Source: a virus
Strand: one strand, 5' to 3'
IMG/VR virus record: IMGVR_UViG_3300005537_000023
Span: 1-64,000 of that record
DNA length: 64,000 nucleotides
The position numbers were made by a program, and so were the translations under genes. The notes beneath the pieces are model-generated. The model was not told the origin of the DNA. It worked only from the letters and a program-made list of their open reading frames with translations, and did no database searches. Of this stretch, positions 55,343 through 61,547 are shown one piece after another; the first letter of the stretch is position 1, and each line of letters begins with the position of its first letter.

Positions 55343-55536
55343 GCCGCCACCCTCCCTTCCCCCTCAGCCGCCGGCCACACCCTCCGCGCAATCACCGCGC
55401 GGCGCTCGGCGTACGGCAACTCCCACACCCGCGCCCACTCGTCGTCGGTGAAGGGCGCAACGTCCAACCACTTCGCCAGCGTCCGCCACGACGGCATGTG
55501 GAATGGGGAGACGGCGATGGGAGGGGATGGTTTCAT
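55339..55536 (-). CDS. Hypothetical protein, 65 aa
   Basis: PSWRTLAKWLDVAPFTDDEWARVWELPYAERRAVIARRV, one helical unit with a Pro head. Lies between the coiled-coil gene and the annealing protein. Unknown. Confidence 0.55.
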   Translation of the reverse strand: MKPSPPIAVSPFHMPSWRTLAKWLDVAPFTDDEWARVWELPYAERRAVIARRVWPAAEGEGRVAA

Positions 55537-56702
55537 TGGCGGCCTCCCAGCACCTTGTTCCGCTCCGACGACGCCTCGATAAACGCCACTCGCTGGCCCT
55601 CCGGCAACGCGTCAATCTCGGCGGCCTTCTCCGCCCACAACGCGTTGACGTCCGTGGCTTTCGCGAGCGCATCGAGGAGCGCTTGATACGCGTTGGGCGG
55701 CGCAGCCGGCTTGGCCGCTTCCTTCGACTCCTTCGCTGCGGCGGCAGGCTGCGCCTTCCCCTTCTTCTCCGCCAGTTTCTCCTTCAACTTCTCCGCCGCC
55801 GGGTTGACGGGCTTGGCCTCCACGGCTCCTTCCTGCGCCGGCGCCTTCTTCGCTGCGAGGACGTCCGCCCACTTCTCATCGCCGTCCGCGATGGCCTGGC
55901 CGAGTCCGCGCAACTCCGTCAACTCGTCCACCGTGGCCTCGTCCAGCGGGTGCCCGAGGTACTCCGCCAACTTGTCCGGGTAGATGCCCAGGGCTGCGAA
56001 GGCGCCGGCGATCCACTTCTTCTCCGCCGCCGGATCCGCCGCCGCCGAATCGTTTGCCGTCCGGATGGCGATGGCCATTGAATCGTCCAGCACGTCCCTC
56101 GGGATCAACTTCTGCCCCAGCGTGCGCAGCGCCTTGGATACGAGCGAGTTGCGCTTCTGCAACATCTCGTCTTCCGTGGCGTGGAGAAGATACGTCTTCG
56201 CCCCTTGCGAGTTGGTGCGCGACGAGATGGGGATGCGCCCGTCGGCCACGGACTTGCGCTCCACCGTTTTTAGGATGGTGACGTCCGCCGAGTGCGTGAT
56301 GTTGCGCTCCAAGTCCGTCACCTGGACGCGGATCGTCTGCTTGTCGGCGTCATCGAAGACGGCCACGGCGGAGGACACGACGTTACCCATCTCCTGCATC
56401 GACGTCTCCACGAAACGGATGGACGGCCCCTCGATGCGCTTGTCGCCGCCGCGAGGCGGTAGGGAGTAGCGCGCGATCTTGGCGAAGCCGGGGCGGCGGC
56501 AGTGATCGGCGAGGCGCGTCGAGACATTCAGCCACGAGCGCGGACGGCCGAGGGCGACGGCGAATTGTGCCTTCACCAACGCTTCCGCGTGGGCTGCGGC
56601 GGCCTCGCCAGCCGTCTCCGCCGAGCGCGCGAGGGACTTCTCTCCGATGGCCTCCGCGGCCGTAGTGCCAGCCGGCACGATCTGCTGTCCGTTGTTGCTC
56701 AT
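55533..56702 (-). CDS. ssDNA-annealing type recombination protein, 389 aa
   Basis: Residues 60-240 read RPRSWLNVSTRLADHCRRPGFAKIARYSLPPRGGDKRIEGPSIRF, TDLERNITHSADVTI, TNSQGAKTYLLHATEDEML and SLVSKALRTLGQKLIPRDVL, which fits a phage annealing-protein family. The C-terminal 130 residues are Lys/Ala/Glu-rich linker (KLKEKLAEKKGKAQPAA) and a helical end. It pairs with the YqaJ nuclease just upstream, the usual two-protein recombination set: nuclease makes ssDNA, annealing protein pairs it. Start ATG 56702. Confidence 0.75.
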   Translation of the reverse strand: MSNNGQQIVPAGTTAAEAIGEKSLARSAETAGEAAAAHAEALVKAQFAVALGRPRSWLNVSTRLADHCRRPGFAKIARYSLPPRGGDKRIEGPSIRFVETSMQEMGNVVSSAVAVFDDADKQTIRVQVTDLERNITHSADVTILKTVERKSVADGRIPISSRTNSQGAKTYLLHATEDEMLQKRNSLVSKALRTLGQKLIPRDVLDDSMAIAIRTANDSAAADPAAEKKWIAGAFAALGIYPDKLAEYLGHPLDEATVDELTELRGLGQAIADGDEKWADVLAAKKAPAQEGAVEAKPVNPAAEKLKEKLAEKKGKAQPAAAAKESKEAAKPAAPPNAYQALLDALAKATDVNALWAEKAAEIDALPEGQRVAFIEASSERNKVLGGRQ

Positions 56703-57568
56703 GTCCGCTTTCCTTTCTTCGTCTCCCTGAGATCGAATGCCCGAAACGGTGCCCGCTCGTACGCTTCCACGCGCGAAGCCTCTCGCCAGCGCCACGTCGC
56801 GCGCCAGCCGTCACCCTCGATGCCGTCGTGCTCGCCGATGGCGGCGCACATCTGCGCCTTGGCCTTCTCCATCATGGCCTCCGCGTCCGCCTTGGCGCCC
56901 TTCGCGAAGTTGTAGACGCGCGCCCACTCGGCCAATTCACTCGGCGCCGGCACAATGTCCCCGCGAGACTTCTGGAAGAGGGCCTGTAACGCCTTCGCCG
57001 TCGTCCTGTCGTCCACCGGCGGCGGACTGTCGGCGAGGACGTGATCCACGTGGAAGCGGCGCACCACGTCCAGCACGGCGGATTCCAACTCCACATCGCG
57101 ATCGATCGTGAAGTGCCGGAAGTCTGTCCCGCCGATGAAGGCGGCCACGTAGCCCTTCTCCGCGTTGGTGCACGCGATCTGCGTCACCACCTGCACCAGC
57201 ACGTAATCCGGCACGCCGCCATCCCAGTGGTGAGCCTGACGCGCTCCCACGAGCTTGCATTCGAGGACGGCGGACTCGCCGAGTACGACGCGATCGGGCG
57301 TGGCGCAGATACAGTCATGCAGCGGGTGGACGACTGTGCCGCGGTACTCCACCGGCTTGCCCGTCTCGGCGCACCAAGCATCGACGATCGAGGCTTCCCA
57401 GCGGTGCCCGTGGCGCATCGCGGGCGAATCCTCGCGCATGGCGCGGCCGGTGAGCGTGAGGAAGGCATCGAGAGGGCCGGCCCATGGACTCACGCCAACG
57501 ATAGCGGGGACGAGCGAGGCGCCGATGCGGCCGGCGCGCAGGGCGAGATCGGATGCAGAAAGCGTCAT
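56699..57568 (-). CDS. YqaJ-family exonuclease, 289 aa
   Basis: Nuclease of the PD-(D/E)XK lambda-exonuclease fold. RIGASLVPAIVGVSPW is the N-terminal motif; RHGHRWEASIVDAW holds Glu58; ATPDRVV holds Asp92; AVLECKLV is ExK (Glu103, Lys105); WDGGVPDYVLVQVVTQ supplies the conserved glutamines. It resects dsDNA ends for recombination. Overlaps both neighbours by four bases. Confidence 0.88.
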   Translation of the reverse strand: MTLSASDLALRAGRIGASLVPAIVGVSPWAGPLDAFLTLTGRAMREDSPAMRHGHRWEASIVDAWCAETGKPVEYRGTVVHPLHDCICATPDRVVLGESAVLECKLVGARQAHHWDGGVPDYVLVQVVTQIACTNAEKGYVAAFIGGTDFRHFTIDRDVELESAVLDVVRRFHVDHVLADSPPPVDDRTTAKALQALFQKSRGDIVPAPSELAEWARVYNFAKGAKADAEAMMEKAKAQMCAAIGEHDGIEGDGWRATWRWREASRVEAYERAPFRAFDLRETKKGKRT

Positions 57569-57879
57569 CGCTTCACCACCCAATACGCAACCGCACTCCT
57601 ACCTGAGCGCGTCGTCCGCCGCCCACGCCCCTCTATCAGGCCCCCGTTGGCCAATTCGTTGACTCGCGCCGACGCCGTTTGATGGCGCATGTCCAAAATT
57701 CTTTCAATGTCGTCACTCGTGGTGCCGTTGCCGATGAAACTGCGCGCGGCGATCAGGTTGTAGACTTTCGCGCGCAGCCCCTTCAGCGTCTCCGGCGTCA
57801 GCGATTCCGCCGCTTCCTTTGACGTCGGGGTGCCGTTGTGGGGTGCGTCGCCCATGTCTGCGAGGTTGGGATCGCTCAC
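57565..57879 (-). CDS. Winged-helix regulator, 104 aa
   Basis: GTG 57879 overlaps the upstream stop. Residues 40-100: KVYNLIAARSFIGNGTTSDD, MRHQTASARVNELANGGLI and a wing TTRSGRSAVAYWV. Strongly similar to the first unit of the triple protein at 4645-5562. It may control recombination genes or share the operator of that other protein. Confidence 0.7.
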   Translation of the reverse strand: MSDPNLADMGDAPHNGTPTSKEAAESLTPETLKGLRAKVYNLIAARSFIGNGTTSDDIERILDMRHQTASARVNELANGGLIEGRGRRTTRSGRSAVAYWVVKR

Positions 57880-58610
57880 GACGTCACCTCCACGAGGTTC
57901 CCCTTCTCGTCCGCGCGATACTTCACATTGGGCTTGATGCCGTTTTCGCCGACATATCCAACGGCGAGCCGGTACCGCGTGCCGTCGTACCAGCGGATGC
58001 GGAGTTCGCCGCCGTCGCCGCTCGTCGAGGTGCCGCGGTCGCCGCTCGTCGAGGTGCCGCCGTCGCCGCTCGTCGAGGTGCCGCGGACGCCGCTCGTCGA
58101 GGTGCCGCCGTCGCCGCTCGTCGAGGTGCCGCCGTAGCCGCTCGTCGAGGTGCCGCCGTCGCCGCTCGTCGAGGTGCCGCCGTAGCCGCTCGTCGAGGTG
58201 CCGCCGTCGCCGCTCGCTACGGTTGCTCCATGCACCGCATGCCCCGCCTCGCCGTACTGGACGAGATACGACGTCGCTGTCAGCCGGTCCCCGCAGCACA
58301 ACACCTCGCCGCGCGGAAACTTCACCTTCGCATCGTCGATCTTGACGACTTCATCCGCACGCACCTTGACCACGAGCCACTTGGCGTCGTCGCTCCAATT
58401 CATCAGAGACGCGTCGCCCTCGCCCCAAAGCAAACCGTGCAACCCATTGCCGCACGTGGGCGTCGGCTTCCAATCCTTACACTGGACGCGACCTTTCTTC
58501 GGCCACTTGAATCCGCCATGACTCGTCATGTCCGCGGCGCAGGTGCGGAGGATGAGGACGTAACGCGGCGCTGGCTTCTTCTTCGCCCGCGCCCTCTTCT
58601 TCGTTGCCAT
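57876..58610 (-). CDS. CxxGLH-domain protein with TSTSG tandem repeats, 244 aa
   Basis: Start ATG 58610. Residues 1-115 read FKWPKKGRVQCKD, TCGNGLHGLLWGEGD and LVVKVRADEVVKIDD; the CxxGLH core is shared, in outline, with the protein at 60518. Residues 125-190 are eight repeats of eight residues, alternating TSTSGDGG and TSTSGYGG (with two variants). The last 45 residues are beta-like (LRIRWYDGTRYRLAVGYVG). From memory, CxxGLH proteins with short pseudo-palindromic repeats are frequent in phages, but the function is not known. Confidence 0.65.
   Translation of the reverse strand: MATKKRARAKKKPAPRYVLILRTCAADMTSHGGFKWPKKGRVQCKDWKPTPTCGNGLHGLLWGEGDASLMNWSDDAKWLVVKVRADEVVKIDDAKVKFPRGEVLCCGDRLTATSYLVQYGEAGHAVHGATVASGDGGTSTSGYGGTSTSGDGGTSTSGYGGTSTSGDGGTSTSGVRGTSTSGDGGTSTSGDRGTSTSGDGGELRIRWYDGTRYRLAVGYVGENGIKPNVKYRADEKGNLVEVTS
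58021..58212 (-). repeat. Eight 24-bp tandem repeats
   Basis: Eight contiguous copies of a 24-bp unit with plus-strand core CTCGTCGAGGTGCCG. Variation is confined to the three bases that encode the D/Y/R/V position. Copy-number change by slippage would alter the protein by eight residues each time without loss of frame. Confidence 0.9.
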
Positions 58611-58783
58611 CACTTCACCTCGCTTCCGCGGTAGTCTTTCGGATCGGGGGCGGCCTTGTAGGCGGCGGCCTTGGCCTTCGCTGCCTCTTTCGCGGCCAAC
58701 GCGCTGGCCTCGCGCCATGTGATGATTTTCTCCGTGGCCATCTTGGAAAGCAGGGCTGGCAGCGCCAGCGGCCAGCCAGCCAT
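58610..58783 (-). CDS. Small helical protein, 57 aa
   Basis: GGAGGAGGAGG sits upstream of ATG 58783. GWPLALPALLSKMATEKIITW, then EASALAAKEAAKAKAAAYKAAPD. Basic, helical. Ends in a TGATG overlap with the CxxGLH gene. Unknown. Confidence 0.55.
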   Translation of the reverse strand: MAGWPLALPALLSKMATEKIITWREASALAAKEAAKAKAAAYKAAPDPKDYRGSEVK

Positions 58784-58997
58784 CGCCGTCCTCCTCCTCC
58801 ATGTGCGTCTCGCCGCGCATCGCCGTCACTTCGGCCACGGCCCTGTCAATGCGCGCCTCCACCGCGGGGTTGATTAGAGCGCCCCTTCGCTGCCAGTTGC
58901 GCAGCTGCGGCGGCGTCGCGTTGGCGCGGGCGCAGACAAGGGCGAATTCCTCGCGCGTCAAGTAGCGGCCAGCGAGGGGGCTGCGGGGGAGGGGCAT
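58784..58997 (-). CDS. HTH protein lacking its own stop codon
   Basis: ATG 58997 begins PLPRSPLAGRYLTREEFALVC, then ARANATPPQLRNWQRRGALINP, a small HTH similar to phage Cox/excisionase-type domains. The frame does not stop where the next gene begins; it stays open to 57876, in phase with the CxxGLH gene. The C-terminal extension past about residue 70 is poor in normal protein features, so the native stop has probably been lost by a small indel. Confidence 0.5.
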
Positions 58998-59260
58998 TAC
59001 TTGCGCGCCTCCCACGCGTGGACGAGATCGGCGAGGACGGCGATTGGGATGAGGGCCGTTTGAGAGGGATCTTTCGCCGTGTCTTCTTCCACGGCGATGT
59101 CCACCTCAACCTCGCCGTCCTCGTCCAGCGCGACGAAAACGCGGTTGTACGAGGTGTCGTGGGATTCGCCAGATCCGTAGGGCCCTCGCCACATCACGCG
59201 GTGCCGATCCGCGCTGCGCTTCCACCCCTCGACGGCGGGCAGGGTGTACTCACTCGCCAT
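58997..59260 (-). CDS. Hypothetical protein, 87 aa
   Basis: ATG 59260. EGWKRSADRHRVMWRGPYGSG and NRVFVALDEDGEVEVDIAVEED; ends in a TAATG overlap with the HTH gene. Beta-rich, soluble. Not recognised. Confidence 0.6.
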   Translation of the reverse strand: MASEYTLPAVEGWKRSADRHRVMWRGPYGSGESHDTSYNRVFVALDEDGEVEVDIAVEEDTAKDPSQTALIPIAVLADLVHAWEARK

Positions 59261-59453
59261 CGCCGTGCCCCTCCGCCTCACCACAGTCATTCGCCGGCGC
59301 CGGCATCGTGTCCCGAAGCGCATCCTCCATGTCCGCCCTCTCCGATTCGACGAGGAGGGCCGCCGCGACGGCCAAGGCTTTTTCGGACGCGTGGCTGGTG
59401 AATGCGTCGGCGTGCAGTCTGCCGTGGAGGTCGTCGTCGAAGGTGCGGGGCAT
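59250..59453 (-). CDS. First gene of the minus early operon, 67 aa
   Basis: AGGAG sits upstream of ATG 59453. FDDDLHGRLHADAFTSHASEKALAVAAALLV and an acidic tail. It is the first gene transcribed leftward from the control region. Small helical; could be an antirepressor or cI-like antagonist, but no HTH is obvious. Confidence 0.55.
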   Translation of the reverse strand: MPRTFDDDLHGRLHADAFTSHASEKALAVAAALLVESERADMEDALRDTMPAPANDCGEAEGHGDGE

Positions 59454-59601
59454 GGGGGCTCCTTTCGGGGTGGCTGCGATACTGCGCGCCTGTCAGACGT
59501 CTGTCAAGTGGACAGATTCACCCGGCCGCGCAGATTTATTTTCGGTTGAACGCGCGAGGGCCCTTGACTGTCTGACTCGGGGCCAGTACAAGAGGCGTTG
59601 C
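59454..59601. promoter_or_regulatory. Divergent control region with repeated GTCxGAC sites
   Basis: Leftward promoter: TTGACA at 59507-59502, 17-bp spacer, CAGTAT, then a leader with AGGAG to ATG 59453. Rightward promoter: TTGACT at 59564-59569, 17-bp spacer, TACAAG at 59587-59592, ATG 59602. A palindrome CAGACGTCTG (59494-59503) and GTCAGAC/GTCTGAC motifs (59492-59498, 59570-59576) overlap both -35 boxes, so one repressor could shut both. An AT-rich patch lies at 59531-59546. This looks like the lysis-lysogeny switch. Confidence 0.65.
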
Positions 59602-59799
59602 ATGAAGAAATCACCAGGCATGCGGTTGGCGGAGGCGATCAAGGCGAGGGGCCTCACGCACGAGAAAGTGGAGAGAGCGTTGCGCGTTTCGCGCGGCGTC
59701 GTCAGTCGCTGGATCCATGGCGACAGGCGGCCGACGATTGAGAATGCGCTGCGCCTGCGAAAACGCTTCGGCATCGAGGTGGAGGCGTGGGCGGCATGA
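59602..59799 (+). CDS. XRE-family repressor-like protein, 65 aa
   Basis: Starts at ATG 59602, three to five bases after the predicted transcription start, so near-leaderless. Reads as one bare HTH: GMRLAEAIKARGLTHEKVERALRVSRGVVSRWIHGDRRPTIENALRLRKRFGI. It is a Cro/cI-like DNA-binding unit without a cleavage or dimer domain. First gene to the right; likely Cro-type control of the GTCxGAC sites. Confidence 0.75.
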   Translation: MKKSPGMRLAEAIKARGLTHEKVERALRVSRGVVSRWIHGDRRPTIENALRLRKRFGIEVEAWAA

Positions 59800-59969
59800 C
59801 GACTCAACCGAAAACCTGGACGTACTACGAGGTGCGCACACGCGATCGCCTGCACTTCGAGACGCTGTACCTGAACCACGCGCAAGGCTTCGTAAAGGAA
59901 CGTTTCGAGGCCACTGGTGAAATCGCCGAAATCTTCGCGGTCGACAGGGCCGCCGGAAAGGACACGTGA
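59796..59969 (+). CDS. Small beta protein, 57 aa
   Basis: ATG 59796 overlaps the HTH stop. TWTYYEVRTRDRLHFETLYLNHA, then GFVKERFEATGE. No motif. Second gene to the right of the switch. Confidence 0.55.
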   Translation: MTTQPKTWTYYEVRTRDRLHFETLYLNHAQGFVKERFEATGEIAEIFAVDRAAGKDT

Positions 59970-59970
59970 C

Positions 59971-60222
59971 ATGCCCCCCAACATCAACAGCCTGGCCCAA
60001 TTGATGACGGACATTTCCAACATCAAAGCGCAACTCACCACCGTCGAAAGCCGCCTCACCACCGTGGAAGGGCAGGTGGCCACCGCCGCGAAGAACGCCG
60101 AGATCGAGCGACTGAACGCCCTCGTTGCCACCCTCCGCGCCGATCTCGACGCCGTCCGCGAGGCCACCAGCGGCTTCGGGGTGAGGCTGACGGCGGTGGA
60201 GAAGAAAGGGAAGGGCAAATGA
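59971..60222 (+). CDS. Coiled-coil protein, 83 aa
   Basis: ATG 59971. Regular heptads: DISNIKAQLTTVESRLTTVEGQVATAAK, then IERLNALVATLRADLDAV. Probably a parallel dimer or trimer. Basic tail. Confidence 0.6.
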   Translation: MPPNINSLAQLMTDISNIKAQLTTVESRLTTVEGQVATAAKNAEIERLNALVATLRADLDAVREATSGFGVRLTAVEKKGKGK

Positions 60223-60530
60223 GCGCCAAGGGCAAGCCGGACGGCAAGCGCGCCGTCCTCATCACCGACACGCATCGCGGCATCTACTTCGGCTACCTCG
60301 TGGAGGAGTTGGAGGGCGGGAATGCGGTGCGCCTCGAAAACGCGCGCCACTGCTGGTCGTACGTCTGCCTCCCCGATCATCCTGGCGTGTACGGACTTGC
60401 GTCCGGTGGCCCCGGCCCTGGCAGCCGCATCGGCCCACGATGGAATGGCAAGGTGCGCGACGTCTCCAAAGTCGTCGACGTCAGCGCGTCCGCCGTCGCC
60501 AAGTGGGAGGCCGCGGAGTGGAAGCGGTAA
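60219..60530 (+). CDS. Phage protein, DUF6948-like, 103 aa
   Basis: RAVLITDTHRGIYFGYLVEELEGGNAVRLENARHCWSY, then VYGLASGGPGPGSRIGP. The RGIYFG...VRLENARxCxxW...GxxxLAxxGPxxGSRIGP run is, from memory, a small and widespread phage family without known function. Overlaps both neighbours. Confidence 0.7.
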   Translation: MSAKGKPDGKRAVLITDTHRGIYFGYLVEELEGGNAVRLENARHCWSYVCLPDHPGVYGLASGGPGPGSRIGPRWNGKVRDVSKVVDVSASAVAKWEAAEWKR

Positions 60531-61054
60531 ACCGGAAAGTCATCTCGGCTGGCGACGGCGGCGGCGACGGCGGCGGCGACGGCGGCGGCGGCGGCTACGG
60601 CGACGGCGGCGGCTACGGCGGCGGCGACGGCTACGGCGACGGCGACGGCGACGGCTACGGCGACGGCGACGGCGGCGGCGACGGCTACGGCGACGGCGGC
60701 GGCTACGGCGACGGCGGCGGCTACGGCGGCGGCGGCGGCTACGGCGGCGGCGGCGAGATCGAGGTTGAAGAATCGCAACCAATCGCCGCCTATCACTTCG
60801 TCCCCAAAAATGGCCTACTCCGCCATGCCCACGGCGGCCAGCGCCCGAAGGCGGAGGTGGGCCTCGTGCTGCGGTGGGAAAGCGAGTTGTCCATGTGCTC
60901 GGCCGGCCTGCACGCCTCACTCGAAATCGAACAAGCGCGCAGGTACTGCAACGGTATCCTCACCCGCGTTGCCTGCTACGGCCGCATTCGCTTCGGCGAA
61001 GACAAGCTGGTTTGCCAGGTGCGCGAGGTGATTGAAGTGCTGGGCGAGGTCTGA
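60518..61054 (+). CDS. CxxGLH-domain protein with Gly-rich repeat, 178 aa
   Basis: GTG 60518 overlaps the previous gene. Residues 12-80 are a low-complexity GDG/GYG/GGG array. Residues 95-178: GLVLRWESELSMCSAGLHASLEIEQARRYCNG, then VACYGRIRFGEDKLVCQVREVIEVL, a common phage family with the core CxxGLHAS ... GDDKLV. The Gly array is at the N-terminus, while the related protein at 57876 has its repeat in the C-terminal half. Confidence 0.7.
   Translation: MEAVNRKVISAGDGGGDGGGDGGGGGYGDGGGYGGGDGYGDGDGDGYGDGDGGGDGYGDGGGYGDGGGYGGGGGYGGGGEIEVEESQPIAAYHFVPKNGLLRHAHGGQRPKAEVGLVLRWESELSMCSAGLHASLEIEQARRYCNGILTRVACYGRIRFGEDKLVCQVREVIEVLGEV
60551..60755 (+). repeat. Simple GGC-rich array
   Basis: About 200 bp built from GGCGAC, GGCTAC and GGCGGC in a mixed 3- and 6-base pattern, encoding only Gly, Asp and Tyr. 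Such arrays change length by slippage and can form stable structures on the C-rich strand. It lies near the start of the gene, so length changes stay in frame only in steps of three bases. Confidence 0.9.
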
Positions 61055-61058
61055 CGCC

Positions 61059-61547
61059 ATGCCTCACCGCCACGCCACCCCCAACCCCGCCGATCCGCGC
61101 TACCCCGACATGCTGGCCAAGCGCGCCAGCGGCCTCACCATGCAGGCCATCGGCGCCGAGTACGGCATCTCACGGGAGAGGGTGCGGCAGATCATCGGCA
61201 ACCAAGGGTATCTGCCGCCCGAGGACTGGACGGGGCGGAAGCGCCGATGGCTGACGGTGATCGATGGCACCACCTCTCCGCGCATCACTGTCCAGTGCAA
61301 GTGCGGGACGGTAAAGGAGGTGAGGCGCGGCAACTTCATGCATCCTCGCGCGTGGTCGTGCGGCTGCTACCAACGGAAGGTGGTGGGCGCCCTTCGCCGG
61401 AAGCTTTCGGACGCCGACGTGCGGCGACTGCGGCGCTGGCGCGACAACGGATGGACGTTCAAGGCGCTCGCGGCGCACTTCGGGATTAGTCACATGTACG
61501 CATGGCAACTTTACAATCGATGGCATGGAAGGAGGGCCGGGGCATGA
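61059..61547 (+). CDS. Double HTH protein with zinc ribbon, 162 aa
   Basis: Residues 20-55: AKRASGLTMQAIGAEYGISRERVRQIIGN resembles sigma-70 region 4. Residues 80-110: VQCKCGTVKEVRRGNFMHPRAWSCGCY forms a zinc ribbon. Residues 120-155: DADVRRLRRWRDNGWTFKALAAHFGISHMYAWQLYN is a second HTH. So DNA contacts at both ends and a metal site between. Upstream of the helicase; possibly a regulator or a relative of HNH enzymes whose nuclease is lost. Confidence 0.65.
   Translation: MPHRHATPNPADPRYPDMLAKRASGLTMQAIGAEYGISRERVRQIIGNQGYLPPEDWTGRKRRWLTVIDGTTSPRITVQCKCGTVKEVRRGNFMHPRAWSCGCYQRKVVGALRRKLSDADVRRLRRWRDNGWTFKALAAHFGISHMYAWQLYNRWHGRRAGA

Noticed and set aside
58021-58212. CRISPR-like or iteron repeats
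   Set aside because: 24-bp units are directly adjacent with no spacers and translate in frame as TSTSG repeats, so they are protein repeats, not iterons.
60518-60760. CRISPR array or short-repeat locus
   Set aside because: The GGC array has no unique spacers and is coding; it is a microsatellite-like stretch inside a gene.
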